Positions 8,259-16,419 of a DNA stretch of 64,000 bases are shown here, piece after piece. Numbering within the stretch: the stretch's first letter is position 1; each line of letters starts with the position of its first letter. A program made the position numbers and the translations under genes. Below the pieces are notes generated by a model. It searched no databases. It worked only from the letters and a program-made list of their open reading frames with translations, and was not told where the DNA came from. The DNA is from Filimonas lacunae (lineage in GTDB: Bacteria > Bacteroidota > Bacteroidia > Chitinophagales > Chitinophagaceae), in NCBI RefSeq assembly GCF_002355595.1, contig NZ_AP017422.1, positions 4,650,001-4,714,000 on the forward strand. Direction: 5' to 3'.

Positions 8259-11200
8259 TTAAAAGTTTACGTTAACACCTGCTATAAAACTGCGGGCCTG
8301 CGGATAACGGCCTACATCAATACCATACTGGTTCATGCCCACTTCGGGATCGAAACCTTTATAGGGAGTAATGGTGAACAGGTTATTGGCAGTAGCATAC
8401 ACGCGTAAGCCACTGATGCGCATTTTTTTGGTAACAGCCGAAGGCAAAGTATAGCCCAGGGTGATGTTTTTAATGCGCAGGTAAGAACCATTTTCCAGGT
8501 ACCAGGAAGAGGTGTTACCAAAGTTACCATTGGCGTCTTTGGCAGTAATGCGCGGGATGTTGCTGCCCCTGTTGGTTTCGCTCCACGCATTCAGCACATC
8601 GTGCAACATGTTGTAGTTTTGACCAATAGCTGCGTTTAAAGAAGTATACTTGAGGGCGTTAAATATTTTCACACCCTGTACACCCTGTGCAAATAAATTG
8701 ACATCGAATCCTTTATAAGAAGCGTTAAAGCTAAAACCGTAGGAGAAAGTAGGCATACCGCTACCCATGGTTCTTCTGTCGTCGTTGGAAATTTTTCCAT
8801 CGCCATTGGCATCGATAAACTTCAGATCGCCGGGCTTCGCATCCTTCTGAATTTTATTTCCGTCTTTATTTATATAGCTGTCAATTTCGGCCTGGGTTTG
8901 AAAAATGCCTGCTGCAGGAATAACATAGTAAGAATACAACGGACTACCCACCTGTACAATAATCGGGTTTAACGTGCTTCTTACATTCGCATCGGCAAAG
9001 GTCATTTGTACGGCATCGTTCGGTAACGATTCTACTTTGTTTTTAACGGTAGTGATGGTTGCACCTACGCCATAAGTAAAGTCTTTACCCACTTTATCGT
9101 TCCAGTTAATACCCAGTTCAATGCCTTTATCAACAGCATTACCCCCATTCACCCATTTGCTGTCAGCACCCAGGGTTACGGTAGGTGTATACTTCATCAA
9201 CATGTTAATGGTTTTTTTGATAAAGTAATCGGCCGTTAAAGAAAGCCTGCTGTTTAACACAGACACATCGATACCGAAGTCGGTTTGCCTGGAATCGGAC
9301 CAGGTAAGATTCGCCGGCAACTGCACCGCTGAATAACCGGTAGAAGGTGCTGGTTTTAAGCCCAGGTATATTTGCGTTTGCGATAAAGGTGGGTTAATGG
9401 CATCGCGGCGTATGCTGGGCAGGTTACCGATGAAACCGTAGCTACCACGCAGCTTTAACGAATTCAACCAGGTAATATTTTGCATAAAGCTTTCCCTGCT
9501 TACCATCCAGCCTGCTGATAAAGAATAATAGTTTTTAAAACGGTTGGTGCTTACCAGGGAAGTGCCATCGCGACGCACTAAACCACTGAACATATATTTA
9601 CCATTGTAATCGTAGTTGACACGACCAATATAAGAGATCAACACTTCGCGGCTATACTGGCTGGAAGGCAGGTTAGAAGGATCTACCGTACCATTTTGCA
9701 GGTAGCGATAAATAGGGTTTTCATCTGCAAAATTAATAGCCGTTGCAGCGGTTTGACGGTCTTTATCGCTTTTGTAGGTATACCCTGCCAATGCAGAAAG
9801 ACTGTGCTTACCTATGTTTTTGGTATAGCTAAGGGTTTGCTCGGCCAATATATGTGAAGCATCATCGGAGCTTTGCCTTAAAGAATTGCTGGTAGAGATG
9901 CGGCCAATTTCGGGCACACGGGTGGTGAACTCTTTTGAAAACTGTGAAACCTGTGTATAGGCAAAGTTAGAGCGGTAGGTTAAGCCCGGCAGGAAGGTTA
10001 CTTCTGCATAAGGGTTGATAACAATAGTAGTATAAGGATTTCTTACATCCAGCCTTTTCAGGTAAGCTACCGGGTTAATTACATCCCCATAAGCGCCTGC
10101 ATAATCTTTAGGCAAACCAGAGAAATTGCCATTGGCATCATATACCGGCACGTTGGTAGGGTAATAGATAGCAGATAAGATAGCACCGGTGTAACCACTG
10201 GCTGTGTTGGCTCCATTGCCATCGATAGTAGAATACGAGAAGTTTTCGCCCAGCTTTAACCAGCGTTTTACCTGGTGCTCGGAGTTAAAACGTACCGTGT
10301 AACGCTGGTTGTAGGTATTTAACAGGATGCCTTCGTTTTTACGATAACCCATGCCCAGGAAATACTTGCTTTTATCGCTGCCGCCTTCTGCGCTGAGGTT
10401 ATAATCCTGCAGGGTTCCGCTGCGGAAAATTTCGTTGAGCCAGTTGGTGCGGGTAATTTGCCCATCGGGATATTTGGTAGCGTCATACGCATCGAGCCTT
10501 TTGTTACCGGCCACATCAGCCGCCAGGTTCATCACATCGGCAAACTCTTTGGCATTGGTAGTTTGCAGTTTACGCCAGGCCGCCTGTTTGCCATACTTGG
10601 CATCCATCGTTACCGCCATCTCGCCCTTACGGCCTTTTTTAGTGGTGATTAAGATAACCCCACCAGACGCCTGTGCGCCATAGATAGCAGCAGAGGCATC
10701 TTTTAACACCGTAATAGATTCAATTTCGTTAGGGTTTAACACCGGTGCTAAACCCGGGAAAGTTTTACCATCGCCATTGGTGGGATAGATTGTACCATCA
10801 ATAACATATAAAGGCGCTGCGGTGTTGATGCCACCAAAGCCCCGGATAGTAACTGTTGCAGAAGCAGCCGGATCGCCCCCTTCGTTTTGCACCATTACGC
10901 CGGGCGCTTTACCCTGCATAGCCTCGGCAACAGAGTTGAAAGAGCGGGAAGTTAATGCGTCGGTTTTTACCTCTGCCACCGCACCGGTAACCTTACTGCG
11001 CTTTTGGGTACCATACCCCACCACTACAATGCTATCGAGGTTGTCTTTTACCCTTTCCAGTTGTATGGTGCTGAAAGCGCCTGGTTTTACCAGTATCTCT
11101 TTTCCCTGGTAGCCTACCATGGCTATTACCAGGCGTACTTCCTGGCTATCTGTTGCCAGTTCAAAATTACCATCGGCATCTGTAGTAGTGCCTATGTTGG

Positions 11201-11687
11201 TTCCTTTAATATATACGCTTGCATTTTGTAACGGGCCATTGGCATCTGTTACTTTACCCTTGATGGATTCTTTTTTAACAGGCGCTACATAGTTCACCAT
11301 CCGTACATTGCCGGCAGCGGGTGTGCCTGCTTCCTCCTTGGGATAGATGACGATGGTGTTGGCATGCAGCTCGTAGGTTAAATCGGTTTGCGCCAGCATA
11401 CGCGAGAGTATTTCTTCCAGCGTAACTTCTTTTTGCTCGCGCAGGGTGATTTGCTGACGCTTCATATCATCGGCGTTGTATGCAAACTTTACCCTGGTAT
11501 TGGCAGCCAGCTGTGTGAGCAGGGTTTCGAGTGTTTGAGTTTTTGCTTTCACATGAACAGCCGTTTTTAATACATCAGCAACAGGTTGCTGTGCATACAG
11601 CATATTACCTACGCAAAGTCCGGATAATACACCGGCCCTTAAAAGCATGCGTCGTGCTTTTAATCCCGGAAAGAGACAATAATTCAT
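8259..11687 (-). CDS. SusC/RagA-family TonB-dependent transporter with STN domain
   Basis: A 1142-residue outer-membrane receptor. In order: signal peptide; STN domain (about 50-118, the signalling domain that contacts FecR); carboxypeptidase-regulatory-like domain (about 140-215, IKGKVTDANGPLQNASVYI); plug (about 218-330, VVVGYGTQKRSKVTGAV, then YVIDGTIYP and AIYGAQASGGVILITT); then a beta-barrel ending in an aromatic residue (AGVNVNF). It imports bulky nutrients across the outer membrane using TonB energy. The STN domain together with the adjacent FecR and sigma genes indicates substrate-induced transcription. It lies 22 bp after fecR and 11 bp before susD. Confidence 0.95.
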   Translation of the reverse strand: MNYCLFPGLKARRMLLRAGVLSGLCVGNMLYAQQPVADVLKTAVHVKAKTQTLETLLTQLAANTRVKFAYNADDMKRQQITLREQKEVTLEEILSRMLAQTDLTYELHANTIVIYPKEEAGTPAAGNVRMVNYVAPVKKESIKGKVTDANGPLQNASVYIKGTNIGTTTDADGNFELATDSQEVRLVIAMVGYQGKEILVKPGAFSTIQLERVKDNLDSIVVVGYGTQKRSKVTGAVAEVKTDALTSRSFNSVAEAMQGKAPGVMVQNEGGDPAASATVTIRGFGGINTAAPLYVIDGTIYPTNGDGKTFPGLAPVLNPNEIESITVLKDASAAIYGAQASGGVILITTKKGRKGEMAVTMDAKYGKQAAWRKLQTTNAKEFADVMNLAADVAGNKRLDAYDATKYPDGQITRTNWLNEIFRSGTLQDYNLSAEGGSDKSKYFLGMGYRKNEGILLNTYNQRYTVRFNSEHQVKRWLKLGENFSYSTIDGNGANTASGYTGAILSAIYYPTNVPVYDANGNFSGLPKDYAGAYGDVINPVAYLKRLDVRNPYTTIVINPYAEVTFLPGLTYRSNFAYTQVSQFSKEFTTRVPEIGRISTSNSLRQSSDDASHILAEQTLSYTKNIGKHSLSALAGYTYKSDKDRQTAATAINFADENPIYRYLQNGTVDPSNLPSSQYSREVLISYIGRVNYDYNGKYMFSGLVRRDGTSLVSTNRFKNYYSLSAGWMVSRESFMQNITWLNSLKLRGSYGFIGNLPSIRRDAINPPLSQTQIYLGLKPAPSTGYSAVQLPANLTWSDSRQTDFGIDVSVLNSRLSLTADYFIKKTINMLMKYTPTVTLGADSKWVNGGNAVDKGIELGINWNDKVGKDFTYGVGATITTVKNKVESLPNDAVQMTFADANVRSTLNPIIVQVGSPLYSYYVIPAAGIFQTQAEIDSYINKDGNKIQKDAKPGDLKFIDANGDGKISNDDRRTMGSGMPTFSYGFSFNASYKGFDVNLFAQGVQGVKIFNALKYTSLNAAIGQNYNMLHDVLNAWSETNRGSNIPRITAKDANGNFGNTSSWYLENGSYLRIKNITLGYTLPSAVTKKMRISGLRVYATANNLFTITPYKGFDPEVGMNQYGIDVGRYPQARSFIAGVNVNF

Positions 11688-11709
11688 ATGATTGATATTG
11701 GTTGTGTGC

Positions 11710-12651
11710 TTACTTAATAACTACTTTGTTTTGTTCTACAAAAAATGTCACCTGGTGCTTAGCGCCTACCAGGTTAATGATTTTTATAGCATCCTGTAGC
11801 GTTATCCCTTTTGAAAAGGATAAATAAAAATCGATATCGTTTCCTCTGTGTAAATTTTCAACGGGTATATTGTATTGCTGGTGCAGCCAGCTGGCTACCT
11901 CCATAATACCTGCATGTTGCAAAAGCGCATCTCCCTTTACCCAGGCATTGGCTTCGGCAGGCGACGCTTCGTCTACCCCTGCTTTTTCTTTCTCTTCTAC
12001 ATAACGCAGGCGCTTGCCGGGGGTAAGCACGGCCAATGTATCGGATCCTTTGCTGATGGCTACCCTGCCGGTAACCACCGTTACTTTTACATCGTTGGTA
12101 TAGTGGTTTTTAGCCACAGAAAAGGAAGTGCCTTTTACCGTGGTATAGATATCGCCGGACTGGATAACGAAAGGATGTTGCGCATCTTTCTTTACATCAA
12201 AAAACACCTCGCCCTGTAACAACTGCACCCGCCTGTTGAGCGCAAACCCTTTATGATATGTTATAGCCGTGTTCCTGTTCAACCATACCACACTGCTATC
12301 GGGCAGCACCACCCTGGTAACTGCCAGGGCCGCATTGGAAGAGATAGTAATAAACTGCGCGCGCTGATACCACCACCCGCCTGCGGTTAACATGACCACG
12401 ACCGCTGCGGCAGCGGCTGTTTTGATGGCCCATTGCCGGATGTTTATTATCACACCAGCCCGCTTACCGGCCTGCACATTTTTAAGCATACGCCTGCGGG
12501 AAGAACGCCTTTCATCAGCCGTAAACACATACTCTTTTCCACGGGTTGCCAACCCATCTAACCACTGCTGTAATTGCAGCGACTCTTCGGGTGTGCAAGT
12601 GCCTTCTTCATACTTCTGTAAAAGTTGCTGTATATCCTTTTGTATGCTCAA
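11710..12651 (-). CDS. FecR-family anti-sigma factor
   Basis: A 313-residue single-pass protein. The cytoplasmic N-terminus contains GTCTPEESLQLQQWLD, a membrane segment lies at about 70-92, and the periplasmic part holds the FecR core (VVLPDSSVVWLNRNTAITY, GEVFFDVKKDAQHPFVI, VKGTSFSVAKN). FecR holds the ECF sigma factor until the STN domain of the partner SusC receptor reports substrate. It sits between the sigma gene (46 bp upstream) and susC. Confidence 0.95.
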   Translation of the reverse strand: MSIQKDIQQLLQKYEEGTCTPEESLQLQQWLDGLATRGKEYVFTADERRSSRRRMLKNVQAGKRAGVIINIRQWAIKTAAAAAVVVMLTAGGWWYQRAQFITISSNAALAVTRVVLPDSSVVWLNRNTAITYHKGFALNRRVQLLQGEVFFDVKKDAQHPFVIQSGDIYTTVKGTSFSVAKNHYTNDVKVTVVTGRVAISKGSDTLAVLTPGKRLRYVEEKEKAGVDEASPAEANAWVKGDALLQHAGIMEVASWLHQQYNIPVENLHRGNDIDFYLSFSKGITLQDAIKIINLVGAKHQVTFFVEQNKVVIK

Positions 12652-12697
12652 TGACTACCTTTTATAGATAAGACAGGATAGAAAGCGGAAGTAACTA

Positions 12698-13240
12698 TTA
12701 AGGAAGGATGCTTAATATTAAGTTAACAATGGCCTTTTTACGCGCCGTGTTTAACTGGTTGCGAACGGTTTGTGCGGAGTTGCCGGTAGCATGGGCTATT
12801 TCGTTCACGCTGATGCCGTGTATAAAATGCATTTCGTATACCTGCCGCATTTTATCGGGCAGGTGGTGCGCCATGGCATGCAGCTGCTGCTCGGTTTCTT
12901 TGCTATCAATAATAGCCGTAGCCGATGAGCTGGCCTGCAATTGCACAGCAGCTTCAATTTCCACCACGGTCATTTTGCGGGAAGCGAAGTAATTGAGGAT
13001 GCGGTTTTTGAGTGCGGTGAACAGGTAGGCGCGAACAGATTGCACCTCGGGTAACTGTTGTTGTTTGCTCCAGATATAGATGAAAAGATCCTGTACCAGT
13101 TCTTCGGCCGTCATGCGGCTGGCGGTGGTTTTATAAGCGTATTGAAACAACTCTTCCCACCAGGTATCAAATAGTTGCGTGAAGGCGCGTTGATCGCCCT
13201 CCCGTACTTTTAGCCATAATATCTGGTCGTTATTTTTCAA
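12698..13240 (-). CDS. ECF RNA polymerase sigma-70 factor (FecI-like)
   Basis: This 180-residue protein has sigma region 2 (about 12-80, including DQRAFTQLFDTWWEELFQYAY and AEELVQDLFIYIW) and a region 4 helix-turn-helix (about 125-172, MRQVYEMHFIHGISVNEIA, then TVRNQLNTARKK). It should direct transcription of the fecR-susC-susD-phosphatase genes downstream. It is the first gene of the locus and diverges from a sigma-like gene that starts 91 bp away. Confidence 0.95.
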   Translation of the reverse strand: MKNNDQILWLKVREGDQRAFTQLFDTWWEELFQYAYKTTASRMTAEELVQDLFIYIWSKQQQLPEVQSVRAYLFTALKNRILNYFASRKMTVVEIEAAVQLQASSSATAIIDSKETEQQLHAMAHHLPDKMRQVYEMHFIHGISVNEIAHATGNSAQTVRNQLNTARKKAIVNLILSILP

Positions 13241-13309
13241 GTGGGGGTAGGTAACTGGTTACGGTGCAATATTACCAAACAACCTGCCCGTTTGTTAAAC
13301 AATCCATAT

Positions 13310-13317
13310 TACCTTTG
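13310..13317 (+). promoter_or_regulatory. Possible Bacteroidota -7 box
   Basis: TACCTTTG matches the TAnnTTTG consensus, with a TTTG 15 nt upstream, shorter than the usual spacing. It lies only 13 bp before the ATG at 13331, so transcripts would be nearly leaderless if it is used. Weak evidence. Confidence 0.3.
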
Positions 13318-13330
13318 GGTTAAGCAATAT

Positions 13331-13900
13331 ATGTACACGCACTTGTCATATGATGAACCGGAACTACTATCCCTGTCTTCACAAGGTGAGGAACAGGCAT
13401 TTACCCGGCTGTTGCAGATGCATAAACACAAGCTATACAGTTTTGTGCGGCATATAACGGATTCTGATACCGAAGCGGAGCTGGCCATTCAACAGATAAT
13501 AGCCACCCTGTGGCACCAGCGGGAACAGCTGGCCGCCGTGGAAGAGTTTGACAATTATTTGTTTACCGTTACCGTGCAGCAATTATTGCCGGCGCACAAA
13601 AAGGCCACCCGCACCTCCACTACGGTAAGCGCCGAAAAACTATCGTGGTTAGCCAGCCAAAGTTTTGACAATACCGGCACCGCCGAAGACCGGGCTGCTT
13701 TTATAGCGCACCTGCACGATCCGGCACTTTCGCATCCACTGCCCGACTTATTACTTCCCTACTGGAACCGCCACCTGGCTACGGGTTTTATGCCCGACAC
13801 TATCTGGGACCGGTTAACGGAACAATTATTAGAAGAAGGGGACATTAAAGCACCGGAGAAGCATAAAGGCGGGTTTCTGGGCTGGTTTAGCCGCAAATAA
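13331..13900 (+). CDS. Sigma-factor-like protein with region 2 only
   Basis: From the ATG at 13331 the protein has 189 residues. Residues about 15-85 (SQGEEQAFTRLLQMHKHKLY, then LAIQQIIATLWHQREQL and FDNYLFTVTVQQLLP) follow the ECF sigma region 2 pattern closely. No region 4 helix-turn-helix follows; instead there is a 100-residue tail with LPDLLLPYW and a basic end GGFLGWFSRK. The in-frame ATG 90 bp upstream (13241) would add a segment unlike the family, so I prefer 13331. It diverges from the true sigma gene. It may be a degenerate sigma factor or a regulator that competes for RNA polymerase; both are inference. Confidence 0.6.
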   Translation: MYTHLSYDEPELLSLSSQGEEQAFTRLLQMHKHKLYSFVRHITDSDTEAELAIQQIIATLWHQREQLAAVEEFDNYLFTVTVQQLLPAHKKATRTSTTVSAEKLSWLASQSFDNTGTAEDRAAFIAHLHDPALSHPLPDLLLPYWNRHLATGFMPDTIWDRLTEQLLEEGDIKAPEKHKGGFLGWFSRK

Positions 13901-13925
13901 AAACTCCCTCCCGGGGAATTCTTAT

Positions 13926-14912
13926 TTATTGCGCAAACAGCGTACGTCCGCCACCACTTACAAAAGTGGCCAGCATTCTTGTTTTTTGTCCCGCAGTGAA
14001 CATGTACATACAGGCATCATCTGTATAATCCATATAATTCATGGTTTGCTCCACAGGTGTGCCGGAGCAGGTGCTGTAATGCGGATAAGAAGGACAGCCG
14101 TAGTTGGCTGCATTGTGAAAAGGCGTATCATCCACATAATCAGTACCACAGGTAGCATCGCCCCAGATATGACGCAGGTTTAACCAGTGACCTACTTCGT
14201 GTGTAGCGGTGCGGCCCAGGTTAAAAGGTGATGCGGCAGCACCGGTGTTACCAAAGCAGTTATAAGCGATCACTACCCCATCGGTAGCGCTGGCACCGCC
14301 GGGAAACTGGGCATAGCCAATTACCCCGCCAGACATAGCGCCTACCACCCAGATATTCAACACGGAATCGGGTGTGGTGGGATTAATGCCCCCTTGCGCG
14401 CTTTTTTTCATCGCATCGTTGGTGCTCCAGGAGGTTTTGGTGGTAGACTGGCGTACCACGCTTTTTAATACAAAATGCACTCCTACCGAAGCTTTTACCG
14501 GGGAGAACAGTGCAGGCACTGAGCTATAGTCGGAGTTTAAAGCATTGTAATCGGCATTGAGCACATCAATCTGCGATTGAATTTGCGCAGCAGACACATT
14601 CTGCGCCGTGGTGCGGTATAACACATTCACCACTACGGGGATGAGTATACTGCCATCGGCTTGCAGGCGCAGTAAAGACTTGTCTTTTTGTACGCGGGCG
14701 GTGAGGTTTTCAATAGCCGCCATACGACCGGCCAATGCCGGATCGGCCTTTAATTGTTCGTTCAATACATCCATAGCAGCACAGCGGCGGCCTTGTGGTT
14801 CGTCTTCGGTTACTTTTGGTTGAACCGCGGTAGCATCGGCTTGTTTCTCATTTCTGGTGCAGGAGGTAAGCAGTAGCGCTACCATGCATAACAGCATGCT
14901 TAGTTTCTTCAT
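13926..14912 (-). CDS. M43-type (pappalysin-like) zinc metalloprotease lipoprotein
   Basis: A 328-residue protein with a lipobox at C18 (LLLTSC). The catalytic zinc motif HEVGHWLNLRH (H238, E239, H242, H248) follows the metzincin pattern HExxHxxGxxH, with Asn in the Gly position. A Met-turn-like EQTMNYMDYTDDACMYMFTAGQ comes downstream, and paired cysteines flank the site (TCGTDYVDDTP, YGCPSYPHYSTCSG), as in cytophagalysin-type M43 enzymes. It probably degrades protein at the cell surface. It is a single gene, convergent with the sigma-like gene. Confidence 0.9.
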   Translation of the reverse strand: MKKLSMLLCMVALLLTSCTRNEKQADATAVQPKVTEDEPQGRRCAAMDVLNEQLKADPALAGRMAAIENLTARVQKDKSLLRLQADGSILIPVVVNVLYRTTAQNVSAAQIQSQIDVLNADYNALNSDYSSVPALFSPVKASVGVHFVLKSVVRQSTTKTSWSTNDAMKKSAQGGINPTTPDSVLNIWVVGAMSGGVIGYAQFPGGASATDGVVIAYNCFGNTGAAASPFNLGRTATHEVGHWLNLRHIWGDATCGTDYVDDTPFHNAANYGCPSYPHYSTCSGTPVEQTMNYMDYTDDACMYMFTAGQKTRMLATFVSGGGRTLFAQ

Positions 14913-14940
14913 AAATTATTCTTTTTGGTTTCATTCATAG

Positions 14941-14982
14941 ATCTATCCACAGGTTAACGTTCCGGGAGGGAGCCGGATAGAT
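14941..14982. other. Nested inverted repeats upstream of the M43 gene
   Basis: An outer repeat ATCTATCC (14941-14948) / GGATAGAT (14975-14982) encloses an inner TCCGG (14961-14965) / CCGGA (14973-14977). This lies 29 bp upstream of the metalloprotease start, inside the 265-bp divergent spacer before the OmpA gene. It could be a 5' UTR hairpin or an operator. The rest of the spacer is AT-rich with no gene. Confidence 0.35.
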
Positions 14983-15177
14983 GTAGTTTTCTCTCTATCA
15001 ATATAACAAATATTTTACATAATAAATGCAACGTTTTAGCCTGTAATGGAAGTCATTTCCGCCCTGCGCCAACCGCCTGCGGTGAACTTTTCCGCCTGAC
15101 AGATGTTAACCAATTATCCTTCATTTACTTATCCTCTATATACTCTTTATTATTAATACTATAAAAAATTGATTTAT

Positions 15178-16419
15178 ATGTCGTATAACTTAGTAGAAAC
15201 GGCAAAAAACTATTTTAATAACGAATTTATTCTTCAGCAGGCGGCCCAGTTGAATGAAAAAGTGAGCGGTGTGGGCATGGCCTTGAATATGGCGATACCG
15301 ATGGCATTGGTAAACCTGATTACCGGGGTGCAGGCGGGCCCGGGTAATTTTATACATATTATTAAAGAAGGGGCCGGCAATTACAACCCTCCAACTTTGC
15401 TGGGCGAGCTGTTTGGACACCGGTTATCGACCGCCAGCCAAACCCTGGCAGGCTATGCGGGCATTAGCCAACCGGCTGCTACCCAGGTGCTGACAGCCGC
15501 CTCCACCGCTGCCGTAACCGCCGCGCACGATTATGCGACAGCCCAACGTTTAGACGCTACCGGCATTACCTCGTGGCTGACCCAGGAAAAAGCGGGGGCT
15601 TTACAGGCTTTGCCCGCCGAACTACGCATAATGGCCCCGCCAGAGCCCGTGCCGTACATACCCCCTGTGAAGCCGGTAACCGTTACTGATGAAACAGGAA
15701 GCAGTACAGAAGCCATCGAAGAAACCGTTTATGAAGAAGAAGAACCTAAGAAGAAGATAGCCGTGTGGGTGCCCGTGACCCTGCTGGTGATAGTGGTGGG
15801 CCTGGCCTGGTATTTTTTAAACAGTAAGAAACCAGCGCCCCAGGTAGTAACGCCGCCGCCTGCCGACAGCACCAAAACCGTGTTACCCGCTGCGCCTGTG
15901 CTTAGCGGCGCGCTGGATTCTGCCACCGGGGAATATGTGTACAATACAGGAAAACTTATTACCATTTCACTACCCAATGATGGCGGCACTATTACCGCCG
16001 GGGAAAACAGCACCGAAGCAGCGCTGTGCCGCTTTTTGCAGGACAGTAGCCAGCCACTGGACAGCGCCCATGGCAACTGGTTTAATTTTACCGGAGTACG
16101 CTTTGCTAAAGGAGGGAAACAGATCACCGACTCTTCGCGCGTGCAACTGAACAACCTGGCTATGATTATGAAAGCCTTTTCGCACGCACGTTTTAAAATA
16201 GGCGGCTACACCGATAACACGGGCGACTCGGCCAAAAACGTGTTATTATCGCAGGACAGGGCCGAAACCGTTACCATGCAATTATTAAAGGCAGGTGTAG
16301 AGCCACCCCAGATAACCGGCGTAACCGGTTATGGTCCGTTGTATCCCGCAGGAGATAATACCACCCCTGAGGGCCGGGCCATGAACCGGCGTATTGCGGT
16401 GAATGTGAAGGCTAAATAA
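15178..16419 (+). CDS. DUF937-OmpA fusion membrane protein
   Basis: From the ATG at 15178 the protein has 413 residues. The first ~150 (NLVETAKNYFNNEFILQQAA, VSGVGMALNMAIPMALVNLI) fit a DUF937-type helical domain. A proline/acidic linker leads to one membrane segment (about 198-218, WVPVTLLVIVVGLAWYFL). The last ~110 residues are an OmpA-like peptidoglycan-binding domain (FKIGGYTDNTGDSAKNVLLS, DRAETV, GYGPLYPAGDNTTPEGRAMN, RR). This places DUF937 in the cytoplasm and OmpA in the periplasm if the segment spans the inner membrane. A TTG codon at 15169 is also open but the ATG is preferred. Its 3' end overlaps the convergent phospholipase gene by 8 bp. Confidence 0.85.
   Translation: MSYNLVETAKNYFNNEFILQQAAQLNEKVSGVGMALNMAIPMALVNLITGVQAGPGNFIHIIKEGAGNYNPPTLLGELFGHRLSTASQTLAGYAGISQPAATQVLTAASTAAVTAAHDYATAQRLDATGITSWLTQEKAGALQALPAELRIMAPPEPVPYIPPVKPVTVTDETGSSTEAIEETVYEEEEPKKKIAVWVPVTLLVIVVGLAWYFLNSKKPAPQVVTPPPADSTKTVLPAAPVLSGALDSATGEYVYNTGKLITISLPNDGGTITAGENSTEAALCRFLQDSSQPLDSAHGNWFNFTGVRFAKGGKQITDSSRVQLNNLAMIMKAFSHARFKIGGYTDNTGDSAKNVLLSQDRAETVTMQLLKAGVEPPQITGVTGYGPLYPAGDNTTPEGRAMNRRIAVNVKAK

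Noticed and set aside
13241-13330. N-terminal extension of the sigma-like protein
   Set aside because: The 30 extra residues cover the divergent promoter region and do not resemble sigma N-termini.
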